Assembly: GCA_903846015.1 (NCBI GenBank) | Contig: CAIMZS010000512.1 | Coordinates: 1 to 47,340, forward strand | Reading direction: 5' to 3' | From: an uncultured Anaerolineae bacterium | Lineage (GTDB): Bacteria; Chloroflexota; Anaerolineae; Anaerolineales; Villigracilaceae | DNA length: 47,340 nt | Shown here: in pieces, positions 34,224 to 44,000 of the stretch | How the letters are laid out: each line of letters opens with the position of its first letter | Numbering within the stretch: the first letter of the stretch is position 1 | The notes under the pieces: model-generated | Database searches by the model: none | What the model saw: only the letters and a program-made list of their open reading frames with translations | What the model was told of the DNA's origin: nothing | Translations under genes and position numbers: made by a program

Positions 34224-35782
34224 GCCCAATTTGGATAATTATTATAGTAATTTTAGGAATTTTAATATTAATGGGTGTAGGTCTGGCTATGTTGAGACTG
34301 GGCTTTTCAAGGGGCTTTTCCGACAGCCAAATGAAAGAAGAGAAAAAACGGCAGGATGAATTAACAACTGCCAAAAGCGTTGTTCAGGCCGCCACTGAAA
34401 GGGCCTCCAAGATTGAGCTTGATGCTCGAGATCGTGCTTTGAAGGTTGTGCAATCTGCGGAAACTGACCTGACCCATCGCCGTAACGAGCTTAATAAAGA
34501 AGTTGAACGCTTGGATCGCCGGCGGACCGAGTTGGATGGCCGCGTGGAGCGTCATGAGCAGCGTGAACAAACATTAAACAAGCGGCAGAGTGCGCTTGAT
34601 CGGCGCGCAAATGAAGTTGAAAAAGTGCATGAACAGCAAATGGAAAAACTCCAGGAAATCGCTGCCATGACCCCGGAAGATGCCCGTAAAATCTTGCTGG
34701 CTGAAGTGGAAAAGGATGCCCGCAATGACATGGCGCGCATTATTCGCCAGATTGAAGCTGAGGCCCGCGAAGAAGGTGAAAAGCGAGCTCGCAATTTGAT
34801 TGCCGACGCAATTCAGCGAGTGGCTTCTGAACATGTTTCAGAGGTAACCTCGGCAGTTGTCCCGCTTCCCAACGAAGAAATGAAGGGACGCATTGTCGGG
34901 CGAAACGGACGTAATATTCGCGCCTTTGAGCAAGCCGCCGGCGTGGACGTGATCGTGGACGATACCCCCGAATCGGTCACCATTTCTTGCTTTGATTCAG
35001 TTCGTCGCGAAGTCGCCCGGCGCGCTCTTATTCGTCTGACCGTCGATGGTCGTATTCATCCTGCTCACATCGAAAAAGTGATTGAAGATGAAACCAAGGC
35101 AGTCGAGAAGATCATGGCCGAAGCGGGTGAACAGGCAGCCTTTGATGCGGGTGTTGCCGGGCTCCATCAAGAGATTCTGCGAATGATGGGGCGCCTGAAA
35201 TATCGCACTTCCTATGGGCAGAACCAATTGGCCCATGCCGTCGAGGTTGCCAAGCTTGGTGGTATTCTCGCCGCTGAATTGGGCGCAAATGTGGTCATTG
35301 CCAAGGCCGGCGCATTTTTACACGATATCGGCAAAGCAATGGATCATAATCAGGAAGGCACCCATGCTTCACTCGGAGCAGAGTTCTGCAAGCGTTATGG
35401 GGTCCACCCGGCCGTTGTCAATGCGATCGCATCTCATCACCACGAAGTGGAACAAGAATCGGTCGAAGCTGTTATTGCCGAGGCGGCAGATGCTATTTCA
35501 GGCGCGCGCCCTGGTGCCCGTCGTGAAGACCTTGAAGCTTACATCAAGCGTATTCGTACGTTGGAAGAGATGGCTACTTCGTTTGAAGGTGTATCTCAGG
35601 CCTTTGCCATCCAGGCAGGCCGCGAGGTGCGCATTATCGTCCGTCCCGAAGAAATCGATGATCTGGCATCCACCCGGCTGGCGCGCGACATCGCCAAGAA
35701 GATTGAAGAAACCATGCAATATCCGGGTCAGATCAAGGTGACTGTCATCCGTGAAACCCGTGCGGTCGATTACGCAAAGTAA
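34220..35782 (+). CDS. rny: Ribonuclease Y
   Basis: 520 residues, normal for RNase Y, the membrane-bound endoribonuclease that starts mRNA decay in many Gram-positive-like bacteria. Order of domains: N-terminal membrane anchor (about 4-24), a long coiled coil (about 38-200), a KH domain with GRNGRNIR at 217-224, and an HD domain with the metal-binding His368-Asp369 in FLHDIGKAMD. The C-terminus DIAKKIEETMQYPGQIKVTVIRETRAVDYAK is characteristic. It overlaps recX by four bases and is followed by a strong terminator. Confidence 0.97.
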   Translation: MSPIWIIIIVILGILILMGVGLAMLRLGFSRGFSDSQMKEEKKRQDELTTAKSVVQAATERASKIELDARDRALKVVQSAETDLTHRRNELNKEVERLDRRRTELDGRVERHEQREQTLNKRQSALDRRANEVEKVHEQQMEKLQEIAAMTPEDARKILLAEVEKDARNDMARIIRQIEAEAREEGEKRARNLIADAIQRVASEHVSEVTSAVVPLPNEEMKGRIVGRNGRNIRAFEQAAGVDVIVDDTPESVTISCFDSVRREVARRALIRLTVDGRIHPAHIEKVIEDETKAVEKIMAEAGEQAAFDAGVAGLHQEILRMMGRLKYRTSYGQNQLAHAVEVAKLGGILAAELGANVVIAKAGAFLHDIGKAMDHNQEGTHASLGAEFCKRYGVHPAVVNAIASHHHEVEQESVEAVIAEAADAISGARPGARREDLEAYIKRIRTLEEMATSFEGVSQAFAIQAGREVRIIVRPEEIDDLASTRLARDIAKKIEETMQYPGQIKVTVIRETRAVDYAK

Positions 35783-35806
35783 AAAAAGTTTTGGTTTGAT
35801 CCAGTG

Positions 35807-35836
35807 AAAAAGCCGGGACAATCGTCCCGGCTTTTT
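35807..35836 (+). terminator. Rho-independent terminator of recX-rny
   Basis: AAAAAGCCGGGAC (35807-35819) and GTCCCGGCTTTTT (35824-35836) with a 4-nt loop: a perfect 13-bp stem ending in T5. Confidence 0.95.
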
Positions 35837-36540
35837 CTTATGCAAATCTTCCGTCCCCGCCCCGAGTCGGATTTATCCGACTTCCACGCCATCAGGCAGG
35901 GATTTATCCCGCCGGAACCCGGAAAAGCAAATACTACTCATAACCGCGATTCTGTCCAACCTTTCTCTGCCGAATACAGTAATTTTGTAATTTATTCTAT
36001 TTCCATTTGCTTGATTTGTTCCTTTAATATGGCTATAATAAAGATGTTGAAATACTCTTAATAATCTAAAATGACTGAATATCAGTATATTGTTCTTTTT
36101 ATTTTTGAAGGGATTTGGTCTTTGCCGGATGTGTATATTCGGAAATAAGATCTGGCAGGAGGCTGGACTCAAAAAATAAATAGGTCTTAATGACTTGTCC
36201 TCCGTGGTTTAATTTATGGAATTATCCTAAATGGATAACTTATCTAGTAAAATATACCTATAAATTGGATAGTAATTATCCTAATACGTTTTTTTTATTT
36301 AGCATTGAAAAATACTGATTTCAATATCCAGGTAGATGTCCATACTATTTAGTTGAGTAGGATTCATTATCTTCCCTGGCTTCGCAATGATAATTTTAGA
36401 GTTACTGGTGGTACTTAAATCGCCATGATAAATATAAAAAACTTGTTATAAAGGTATGTTGTATCACCTGAAGCTTTATTCTTGCAGCAGGCGTGTTTTG
36501 CCTGAACATCAGTAATTTTCACATGATATGGACGGTAATG
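35837..36540. other. AT-rich intergenic region before the polysaccharide operon
   Basis: No gene was found in about 700 bp. Two short palindromes with TATCC/GGATA halves occur: TTATCC-TAAAT-GGATAA (36222-36238) and GGATA-GTAAT-TATCC (36267-36281), centres about 44 bp apart. They could bind a regulator of the downstream operon, but this is speculative. No convincing promoter hexamer pair was seen close to the first gene. Confidence 0.4.
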
Positions 36541-37488
36541 ATGAAACTCGTAATTTATATGCCAGCTCTTAACGAAGAAAAAAGTATACAACAGGTCATT
36601 TCTTATCTTCCGCAGGAATTGAAACGAATTGACTGTATCCAATATCTGGTTGTTGATGACGGAAGTACCGATAATACCGCAGCTCTTGCGCTGGCATCTG
36701 GGGCTCAGGTTGTCAGTCATGGCCGAAACCGGGGCGTGGGTGCAGCCTTCCAATCCGCCATTCAATTTGCATTGGAAAATGATGCCGACATTCTGGTAAG
36801 TATAGATGCTGACGGTCAATTTGACTCGGCAGATATTCCCGCCATGATTGACCCAATTATTGATAATAAAATGGATATGGTCGTTGGTAACCGTTTTTCA
36901 TCCGGAAAACCTGAATATATGCCTGCAACCAAATATTGGGGCAATCAAAAAATGACCCAACTTATCGGTTCTGTCGGCGGACAAAATTTTCAGGATGTTT
37001 CGTGTGGATTCCGCGCTTACGGTCGTGAAGCTTTATTTCGCTTGAACATCTTTGCAGAATTTACCTATACTCACGAAACAATTCTCGCAATGGTGTTTCA
37101 AGGTCTTCGAGTTATGGAATATCCCATCCGAATAAAATACTTCCCTGACCGGAAGTCGCGCGTGGCAGGATCGATCTCGCGCTATGCTTTACAAACCAGT
37201 GGAATTATTTTGCGCGTATTGCTGGATTATCGCCCATTGCGCGTGTTTGGCGGAATTGCGTTTATTTGCCTGGTGAGTGGCGCTGCATTCATATTATTCT
37301 TGTTGGGGTATTTTTTCTTTACCAATACCTTTACGCCTTACAAAAATTCCGGCTTTATTGGCCTGGGTTTTATCATATTTGGTATGTTGGTCTTGATAAT
37401 TGCTTTGATTGCAGATATGTTGAATCGGTTGCGTCTTAATCAGGATAGATTGTTGTACGAACTCAAAAGGACTAGGTATAAAAAATAA
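36541..37488 (+). CDS. Family 2 glycosyltransferase, polyprenol-phosphate sugar transferase type (DPMS/GtrB-like)
   Basis: 315 residues. A GT-A domain (about 1-225) begins MKLVIYMPALNEEKSI and carries VVDDGSTDNT, the DXD in VSIDADGQFD, and the VVGNRF and DVSCGFRAYGREAL elements of dolichyl/undecaprenyl-phosphate sugar synthases. Two C-terminal membrane helices follow (about 235-262 and 272-297). It should transfer a sugar from a nucleotide donor to undecaprenyl phosphate on the cytoplasmic face. It opens an operon with BcsB-like, degenerate GGDEF and MshEN-GT2 genes, so it may supply a lipid-linked side sugar. ATG 36541 is preferred over ATG 36538 on family alignment; the Shine-Dalgarno is poor. 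Confidence 0.92.
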   Translation: MKLVIYMPALNEEKSIQQVISYLPQELKRIDCIQYLVVDDGSTDNTAALALASGAQVVSHGRNRGVGAAFQSAIQFALENDADILVSIDADGQFDSADIPAMIDPIIDNKMDMVVGNRFSSGKPEYMPATKYWGNQKMTQLIGSVGGQNFQDVSCGFRAYGREALFRLNIFAEFTYTHETILAMVFQGLRVMEYPIRIKYFPDRKSRVAGSISRYALQTSGIILRVLLDYRPLRVFGGIAFICLVSGAAFILFLLGYFFFTNTFTPYKNSGFIGLGFIIFGMLVLIIALIADMLNRLRLNQDRLLYELKRTRYKK

Positions 37489-37617
37489 CTCATTTATATC
37501 TTTCTCACTGTAATCTACCCTTGTGTTTTACAGTTTTTTAGCAATTCTTTTGTAATGGTAAGCTGTGTTTTTATTATATAATATTAAGTGAAAGTTAGTA
37601 CAAATGGAGAATAATTT

Positions 37618-39894
37618 ATGAAAACTCAATCAATCATGAAAATTTTTTGTTCCATAATAGTTTCAGTATTTGCGATTTCAACCGGCCTGGCGGGTAATGT
37701 TTTGGCCAGGGCACCGCAAGTGGGCGACATTAATCAGGCAGTTCAGCCCACACCTACGCTGTCACCAACTGCGGTGCCGACAAGTGTGCAACCGAAATTT
37801 TCAACCAAAAATGTAACCCTCACTGATCTTGGCTATTCAAAGGATGAGACAGTCCAGGGCATATTGGCAAGCAGGCTCTATGAGATCAGATGGCCGGGAT
37901 CCTGGGACGTCAAACCGGGCAATTCGGTCACAATTCAATTCAGCCACCCGCTAAATCTGGCAAGTTATTCTAGTCTGGCCGTTGATTTTAATTCGGTACG
38001 TATTGGCAGTGTCTCATTGACACCGGAAAATGCTGATAACGGCCGTCTTAAACTGGACATCCCTGCCAATATCATCAATGCTGGGTATAACGAACTGGCG
38101 CTGCACTTCTACATGGGCATCCACGATAATTATTGTGATGATATCCAGAACCCCGGTGTTTGGGCTACCATTCACAGTGCTTCTGCTTTTGATCTGTCCT
38201 ATGACAACGCGACTCTTGCACCTGAACTGGGACTGTTTCCTGTTCCTCTGCTTCAGAAAAGCAATTTGCTGATCAATCAACTCAGCATCGTCACTGCGGA
38301 TAACCCGAGCGTGAGTGAGCTTAAAGCCGTGGCTGTGATCAGTGCCAAGTTAGGCCAATTAAATTCCTTTTACAATATGAACCTGGTTGTGGTTCCTGAA
38401 TCAGCCATGAGCAGCCCGGCAAGTGTAAAAGGGAATAAGATTTTTATCGGACTCTCTAAAAACTTGAAAGTGCTGACTTCAGGGGCATATCCTTTTGTAA
38501 AAAGCGTGGGCGGAAAACTGGATTTCGTTTCGCTGGATGGTAAAACGCTCAATCCGGATGACGGCATTTTGTGGGAGGATGTTTCACCTACCGATCCCAC
38601 AAGTGTAAGGCTGATTGTCACGGGTCAGACCGATGCCGGGTTGGAAAAGGCGGCCCAGGGTTTGGCAAATGATAGTATTTATGTGCGCCTGAAAGGGCAG
38701 TTGGGTGTTATTCAACAAATTCCACAGACCCTGCCAATCGTGCCAGCCAGAAAGTCCATGACGCTTGCGAATCTTGGTTATAAAGACCAGACCGCTGGCG
38801 GAACATCCAAACAAACCATCACCTACGTGTTGCCATTAACGGGTGAATGGAAAGTGGCAACCGAGGCGACCTTCAACCTGCACTTTGGTCACTCGGCCTT
38901 GCTTTACTCGCAAGGATCAGTCGTAAGCTTGCTGGTCAATGATATACCGGTTGGCAGCGATCTGCTGACAACCGATAATGCCGAAAACGGTAACCTGACG
39001 TACAAAATCCCGGCTCGGTTGTTCAAGATTGGCAATAATACGCTTTCTTTCCAAACTGATGGGCAGCTGCCCTATGATCCCCAGGATAAATATTTCTGCG
39101 ATAAAGATCACTTCTACGAATCATGGGTTACCGTTTACTCCGATTCGTCCCTTACCCTGCCAGATGGGCCAACATCGTTGGTGCTGGATCTTGAAAATTA
39201 TCCGGCTGGGTTTTCTGGGATAACGGATCTATCGGATCTTGGTTTTGTTGTGGCGGATTCACCAGATTGGACCACTGCCCAGGCCATTGCCTGGATCGCT
39301 ACCAGGCTTGGGCGGTACTCCCCCAGCCCAGATTTTAATCCAAACGTCATCAAGGCTTCCGACTATAAAAATGACAGTACCATCGTATATCAAATATTGA
39401 TTGGCGAGCCCGGCAAAAACAAGGCCATCTCTCAATTGAATGCCATCCTCCCGCTGCCGTTTGCCGAGGGAAAGAATACGCTTCAGAACCCTCAGCAAAT
39501 CGCGCAAATTGTTTCGCCAACAGGTTCCGGTTCAATCGGTTATATCCAGGCCGCCATCACGGACAAGGACAAACCGCGGCTCGTGGTTACCGGTAATAGT
39601 GCTGAGGGCGTATTGTGGGCCGCAAAGGCATTGAATGATCAGGATAAGGTTGACCAATTAAAAGGCGATTTCGCCATTCTGGATTCTCCAGTTTCAATAT
39701 ATTCTGCTTCCATCAAGGATCCAATTGTGGCTGAAGTCGATGCTACGCCAGTGGCGGGTGTGGTAACCCCCATTCGTACCATTACCGGGATATCAACTAC
39801 CTGGGTGTTGTGGCTGGCAGGCGGGTTATTCCTGCTTACATTACTCATGATTATTATTTTCACCGTGTTTACACTTCGCAACAAAAATAAGTAG
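37618..39894 (+). CDS. BcsB-like cellulose synthase accessory protein
   Basis: 758 residues. A signal peptide or N-terminal anchor (about 7-31), a Pro/Thr linker, two successive repeats of a carbohydrate-binding plus flavodoxin-like unit (about 60-370 and 380-705), and one C-terminal membrane helix (about 730-753, WVLWLAGGLFLLTLLMIIIF). Each repeat starts similarly (TLTDLGYSKDETVQGI; TLANLGYKDQTAGGTS) and contains the N-E-L-A-L-H-F / N-T-L-S-F pattern and a DNYCDD or DKYFCDKDHF element, as in BcsB. In cellulose synthase BcsB guides the growing chain outside the membrane. GGAG is nine bases upstream. No BcsC or BcsZ is present, as expected for a cell without an outer membrane. Confidence 0.88.
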   Translation: MKTQSIMKIFCSIIVSVFAISTGLAGNVLARAPQVGDINQAVQPTPTLSPTAVPTSVQPKFSTKNVTLTDLGYSKDETVQGILASRLYEIRWPGSWDVKPGNSVTIQFSHPLNLASYSSLAVDFNSVRIGSVSLTPENADNGRLKLDIPANIINAGYNELALHFYMGIHDNYCDDIQNPGVWATIHSASAFDLSYDNATLAPELGLFPVPLLQKSNLLINQLSIVTADNPSVSELKAVAVISAKLGQLNSFYNMNLVVVPESAMSSPASVKGNKIFIGLSKNLKVLTSGAYPFVKSVGGKLDFVSLDGKTLNPDDGILWEDVSPTDPTSVRLIVTGQTDAGLEKAAQGLANDSIYVRLKGQLGVIQQIPQTLPIVPARKSMTLANLGYKDQTAGGTSKQTITYVLPLTGEWKVATEATFNLHFGHSALLYSQGSVVSLLVNDIPVGSDLLTTDNAENGNLTYKIPARLFKIGNNTLSFQTDGQLPYDPQDKYFCDKDHFYESWVTVYSDSSLTLPDGPTSLVLDLENYPAGFSGITDLSDLGFVVADSPDWTTAQAIAWIATRLGRYSPSPDFNPNVIKASDYKNDSTIVYQILIGEPGKNKAISQLNAILPLPFAEGKNTLQNPQQIAQIVSPTGSGSIGYIQAAITDKDKPRLVVTGNSAEGVLWAAKALNDQDKVDQLKGDFAILDSPVSIYSASIKDPIVAEVDATPVAGVVTPIRTITGISTTWVLWLAGGLFLLTLLMIIIFTVFTLRNKNK

Positions 39895-39902
39895 GAGAAA
39901 AC

Positions 39903-40760
39903 ATGCGCTCAAATAATCGAATACTTATCTATATAGCAGCCCTAGGCTTCTGGCTGATCGTGGTTGTGTTTGGTTCATTCTTATGGATACAGGATGAGAC
40001 CCGGCTTGTTGCCCTGGCTCTGCTGGCATTCACGATGACCCTGGGGGTAACCAACATCTGGCGTTATTCCGGCTGGGTGGCTGCGATTGTATCAATCGCA
40101 ATATACGGCCTGGTTGAAGTGAATTTGGGTGGTATGCACCCTGTTGCGCTCATTCCGGTCGGGTATTTTTCCGTTGGGCTGCTGATTGCCACGGAACTCG
40201 TTTTTGCGCTTATCAGGGAATTTGAGATGATCAACTTCAAGTTGGATAACAGTCAGAAGCTGATTGATGAACTCAGACTCTATGATCCCACTACCGGGTT
40301 GATGCGTTATCAGCAAGCTTTAAGACTGCTAAAATCCGAGATTATGCGCAGCCAACGCTATCAGAAGAATGTTTGCCTCTTCCTGGTGAAGGTTGAGGTG
40401 GCTGATGAAATCAAGGATCAGGTGGTTGAAGAAAACATTAATCGCCAATTGGTGAGCGCCCTGATGGGTTCTGTTCGCGCAACCGACATCCCATTCGGAG
40501 GTGGCCAATATGGCGCAGTTCTGCCGGAAACAAACTTGCAAGGCGCAAAAATTGTCATTGATCGATTGATTAATACCATGGTCAATAAAGCCAGGGTGCC
40601 GGTTAGTATAGGAATTGCTCAATTCCCTGAAGACGGCCTGTCAGATGCTGATTTGTCACGTGCTGCCGAGGCTGCCATGCTCGTTGCATCCAACACGAGC
40701 AAACCATACGTCCAGTATGGGCAAATTCGTACTGCGGCAAGTGTTGAAAATGTTGGATAG
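39903..40760 (+). CDS. Membrane protein with degenerate GGDEF domain
   Basis: 285 residues. Three or four membrane helices (about 8-28, 33-50, 56-75, 82-103), a short coil, then a GGDEF-fold domain (about 125-275). The DxxTGL motif survives (YDPTTGLMRYQQALRLL), as do the late ARVPVSIGIAQFPEDG and LSRAAEAAM helices. The active-site loop, however, reads GGGQY at 199-203 instead of GGDEF, which removes the metal- and GTP-binding acidic residues. An RATD at 192-195 resembles the inhibitory RxxD site but is two residues closer than usual. It is therefore probably not a diguanylate cyclase and may be a GTP- or c-di-GMP-sensing scaffold. TAGGAG precedes the start, eight bases after the BcsB-like stop. 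Confidence 0.88.
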   Translation: MRSNNRILIYIAALGFWLIVVVFGSFLWIQDETRLVALALLAFTMTLGVTNIWRYSGWVAAIVSIAIYGLVEVNLGGMHPVALIPVGYFSVGLLIATELVFALIREFEMINFKLDNSQKLIDELRLYDPTTGLMRYQQALRLLKSEIMRSQRYQKNVCLFLVKVEVADEIKDQVVEENINRQLVSALMGSVRATDIPFGGGQYGAVLPETNLQGAKIVIDRLINTMVNKARVPVSIGIAQFPEDGLSDADLSRAAEAAMLVASNTSKPYVQYGQIRTAASVENVG

Positions 40761-40789
40761 CTGGCAGGAAAACCAGAACCGAGGAAATT

Positions 40790-41065
40790 GTGACTGAAAA
40801 CAAATCTTCCGAAAGTCCGGATGCCCTGGTTGTTATCGTCATCCTTATCCGCGTTTTTATTATGCTCGTGATCTGGATGGTGGTGTTTTTGGGCATCTTC
40901 CTGGGTTATTTTACCGTTCCAATTCTGCTGATCGGATTTATTACTGTTATCTACATGATCTCTGACCTTGGTTTGTTTGTTTCCTTGAAACGCCGCAAGC
41001 AAAAAATTTCCGAACGAAAAGAATTCATCGAATCTATTCAAGATGATTCGGCTAAGAAAGAATGA
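40790..41065 (+). CDS. Small two-helix membrane protein of the polysaccharide operon
   Basis: 91 residues; not recognised. Two close membrane helices (about 13-36 and 41-65) form an anti-parallel hairpin, and a charged C-terminal helix follows (LKRRKQKISERKEFIESIQDD). Start is GTG 40790 with GAGGAAA upstream. It overlaps the start of the MshEN-GT2 gene by four bases (ATGA), so the two are translationally coupled. It is a plausible small subunit of the synthase complex, by context only. Confidence 0.78.
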   Translation: MTENKSSESPDALVVIVILIRVFIMLVIWMVVFLGIFLGYFTVPILLIGFITVIYMISDLGLFVSLKRRKQKISERKEFIESIQDDSAKKE

Positions 41066-44000
41066 TGAATATGTTGGCGAATCACACTTCTGCGATTATT
41101 CGCTTGAACGGTCAGACTCTGGATAAAGCTGCGCATAAATTATTGCCAGAAGCTGCTGCCAAAAAAAATGGGGCGGTGCCTCTGTGGCTGCAAGGTAATG
41201 ACCTTGTGGTGGCCTTTGCAGACCCAACTGATTTGGAAGCCATTAGACAGGTTGAGTCTGTTTGCAGGCGCTCGGTTGTTCCTCTTAAAGCCAGTGCTGA
41301 AGATATCCATCTTGCATTGCACCAAATATATAGTGGGGAAACGATTCAGCCAGGCGTGCTTGATTACGGAGATATTCTTTACAATTTAGGCTATCTGTCC
41401 GAAGATGAACTCGGAACCCTGCGATCACTTCAAGCCGGCTCTAAAAAATCTGCGCTGCTTCTCTGTCAGGAGCACGGGCTTGCTGATCCTGAAAAACTTG
41501 CCGAAGCAGCGGGTGTTTTTTGCGGCCTCCCCTACTTTAGATTAAAAGGGTTGGAAATATCAGGAGATCTTTCAGCCTTGATCCCGTGGGAAATGGCCAC
41601 CAATCGAAAGGTCATCCCACTTTTATGGTTTTCGGGAATGTTGGTGGTTGTCAGCCCGGATTTGCAACCCGGCGATCATCTGGATGATGTCGCCGAGTTT
41701 TTAGGATTGTGGGTTCAGCCCATGTTGTGCTCCCAGCCAGTATGGAATCATTTGTACCGCCGGTTTTACCTGCGGGGCAGAGATGACTTGTACCATAAAG
41801 ATGCGGAAATTATTGAGTGGTTAATGAAGCACAACGAACTGCCTGGCCTGAATATGGACGCGATCCAGGCACTAGCCTTGCAAACCGAAGATTCGTTGGA
41901 AAATATCCTGATCGGCAAGGGAATGTGCTCCCGTTCTATGTGGATGAGGGCCAAATCCGAGTTGTTCAAAATCGAACCCATCACTGAATGGAAAGATCAC
42001 CGCACTACCAACCTCCCCCAGACCAATCTGGCTGATTATTTGCCACAAGTCATTGCCGAAAGATTTTCTGTTGTCCCGCTCAGTCTGCAGAAAGATCGTT
42101 TGAACATCGCGCTCTCGGATCCAAATCCTGCCACCATCCGACTGGTGGCAGGGCTGACGGGCAAGTCAGTTCACCCCTATCTTCTCGCGTCGGAGGACAT
42201 CCAACAAAAACTTAAGGATTTGTATGAATACGCCCCCAGGCGTCAGCCACATTTTGTTCCCCTACTGGGTGACCTGTTACACAAAATAGGTATCCTGACA
42301 AATGAACAGCTTGATGAAATGCTCATTTCCATGGATGGCTCAAACCCGGCTCTGGGTAAACAATTAATCAACGCTGGTTACCTGGATAGTACCGGGTTGG
42401 TGGAAGCGCTCAGTTTGCAAACGGGCATTCCGCATATTCATCTGGATCACATGCGTTTGTTGGCGGCAATTGCTGCTCAAATCCCTGAAAATATCGCCGA
42501 AGATCATTCACTCATTCCAGTTTGGTCATCGAATACCGACCTCTGGATTGCCATGTCGGATCCATTTGACGCTCAAGCCATTAACAAGGTGGAAGCAATC
42601 ACCGGAAAACGCGTCTGGGTGGTTTTGGCACCCCATGAACACATCCTGGCTGCACTTGAACGCCTGCCGGGTAAAAAAGGCCGGCCTGCCTCGGACCGGA
42701 TTGTGCTGAATATCCTTCAAAAATTGGTTGAAGCAGGTCTTCTGACGCAATTGGGAGCTACGCAGGCTTTGCGCGAATTTGAACGCGAGCAGCTGTCTTT
42801 GGATAAGGCGATTTCGAATGCAAGTCACCACTCTCTTGATAAGATAGCCAAAGCAGTTGCGAATATCATTGGGTTGCCCTTTGTCAGTCTTCAATTACAA
42901 GAGCAGATGGTTTCCAGGGTAGATCCACTTGGCCGGTTTGTTGACAAAAATATCATCCTTGACCCGGTGGATGAAAGGGCCGCGCGCTTGATAGGGTTGG
43001 AAGATGCCAGGAATTTGTCTGCTCTACCAATTAGCTTCAATGGCGAAGTGGTTGTAGCGGCTTTCGCTGATCCCAACTACAGTAAAGATCTTGAAGAATT
43101 GCAGAAAAAGATCTTGCATCAGGTTACCCCGGTTTTTGCTTATCGTGACGACCTGGATGGCGCCATCCAGCGTGTTTTGGGGAAACGCAATATCGGTAAT
43201 TATTTGCTCATGGATGGATTGATCACCCGTGGTCAGCTCAATAATGCGTTGGATTTTGCGAAGGACACGGGTGTACGCCTGGGCAAAGCCTTGATAAACC
43301 GTGGATTTATCACAGAAAAACAGCTTTATCTTTATCTTGCAAAGCAAACCTCGCTGCCTTTTTATGATTTATCAACTGTTGAGATCAACCGTGATGTTGC
43401 CCAATCCCTTTCTGCCCGTACTGCTCGCGAATACGGTATTTTACCTATTTTGGAAGACGGTGCCAATATATTGGTGGCAGTGGTTGATCCTTTCAATACA
43501 GAAGCGTTACAAGCAGTAAAAGATTTGCTGGGCAAAGAAATCACCCCGGTGCTGGTCACTGAGCGCGACCTTGAAAATTCACTCGAAGGTCTTTTCAGCC
43601 GTGATTATCTCTCACAGAGCATTTCCGAATTGCTCGAGCGGACACCCGAAGATTCGGCCTTCAAGGTGTTGAGTATTGGGCAAACCATCGGGATCGTATT
43701 GTTTGTACTGATATCGGCTTTCTGGATTTGGTTCGATTTTACGAGTTACATCATCGTGATCAATTCCCTTGCCACCATTTTTTACATTGCTTTTTCCAGT
43801 TACAAATTTTACCTGGTTTATCGGGCGCTATCGAATAACATGGAGGTTCCCGTTGCACAGGAAGAATTACAGGCACTCAATGATCGTGATTTGCCCGTTT
43901 ATACCATCCTTGTTCCTGTCTATAAAGAAGCGGATGTTTTACCTGAATTGCTGGGGGCGTTAAAGAAGCTGGAGTATCCTACCACCAAGCTGGATATCCA

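Noticed and set aside
39903..40760. Active diguanylate cyclase
   Set aside because: The loop is GGGQY; both residues needed for metal and catalysis are gone.
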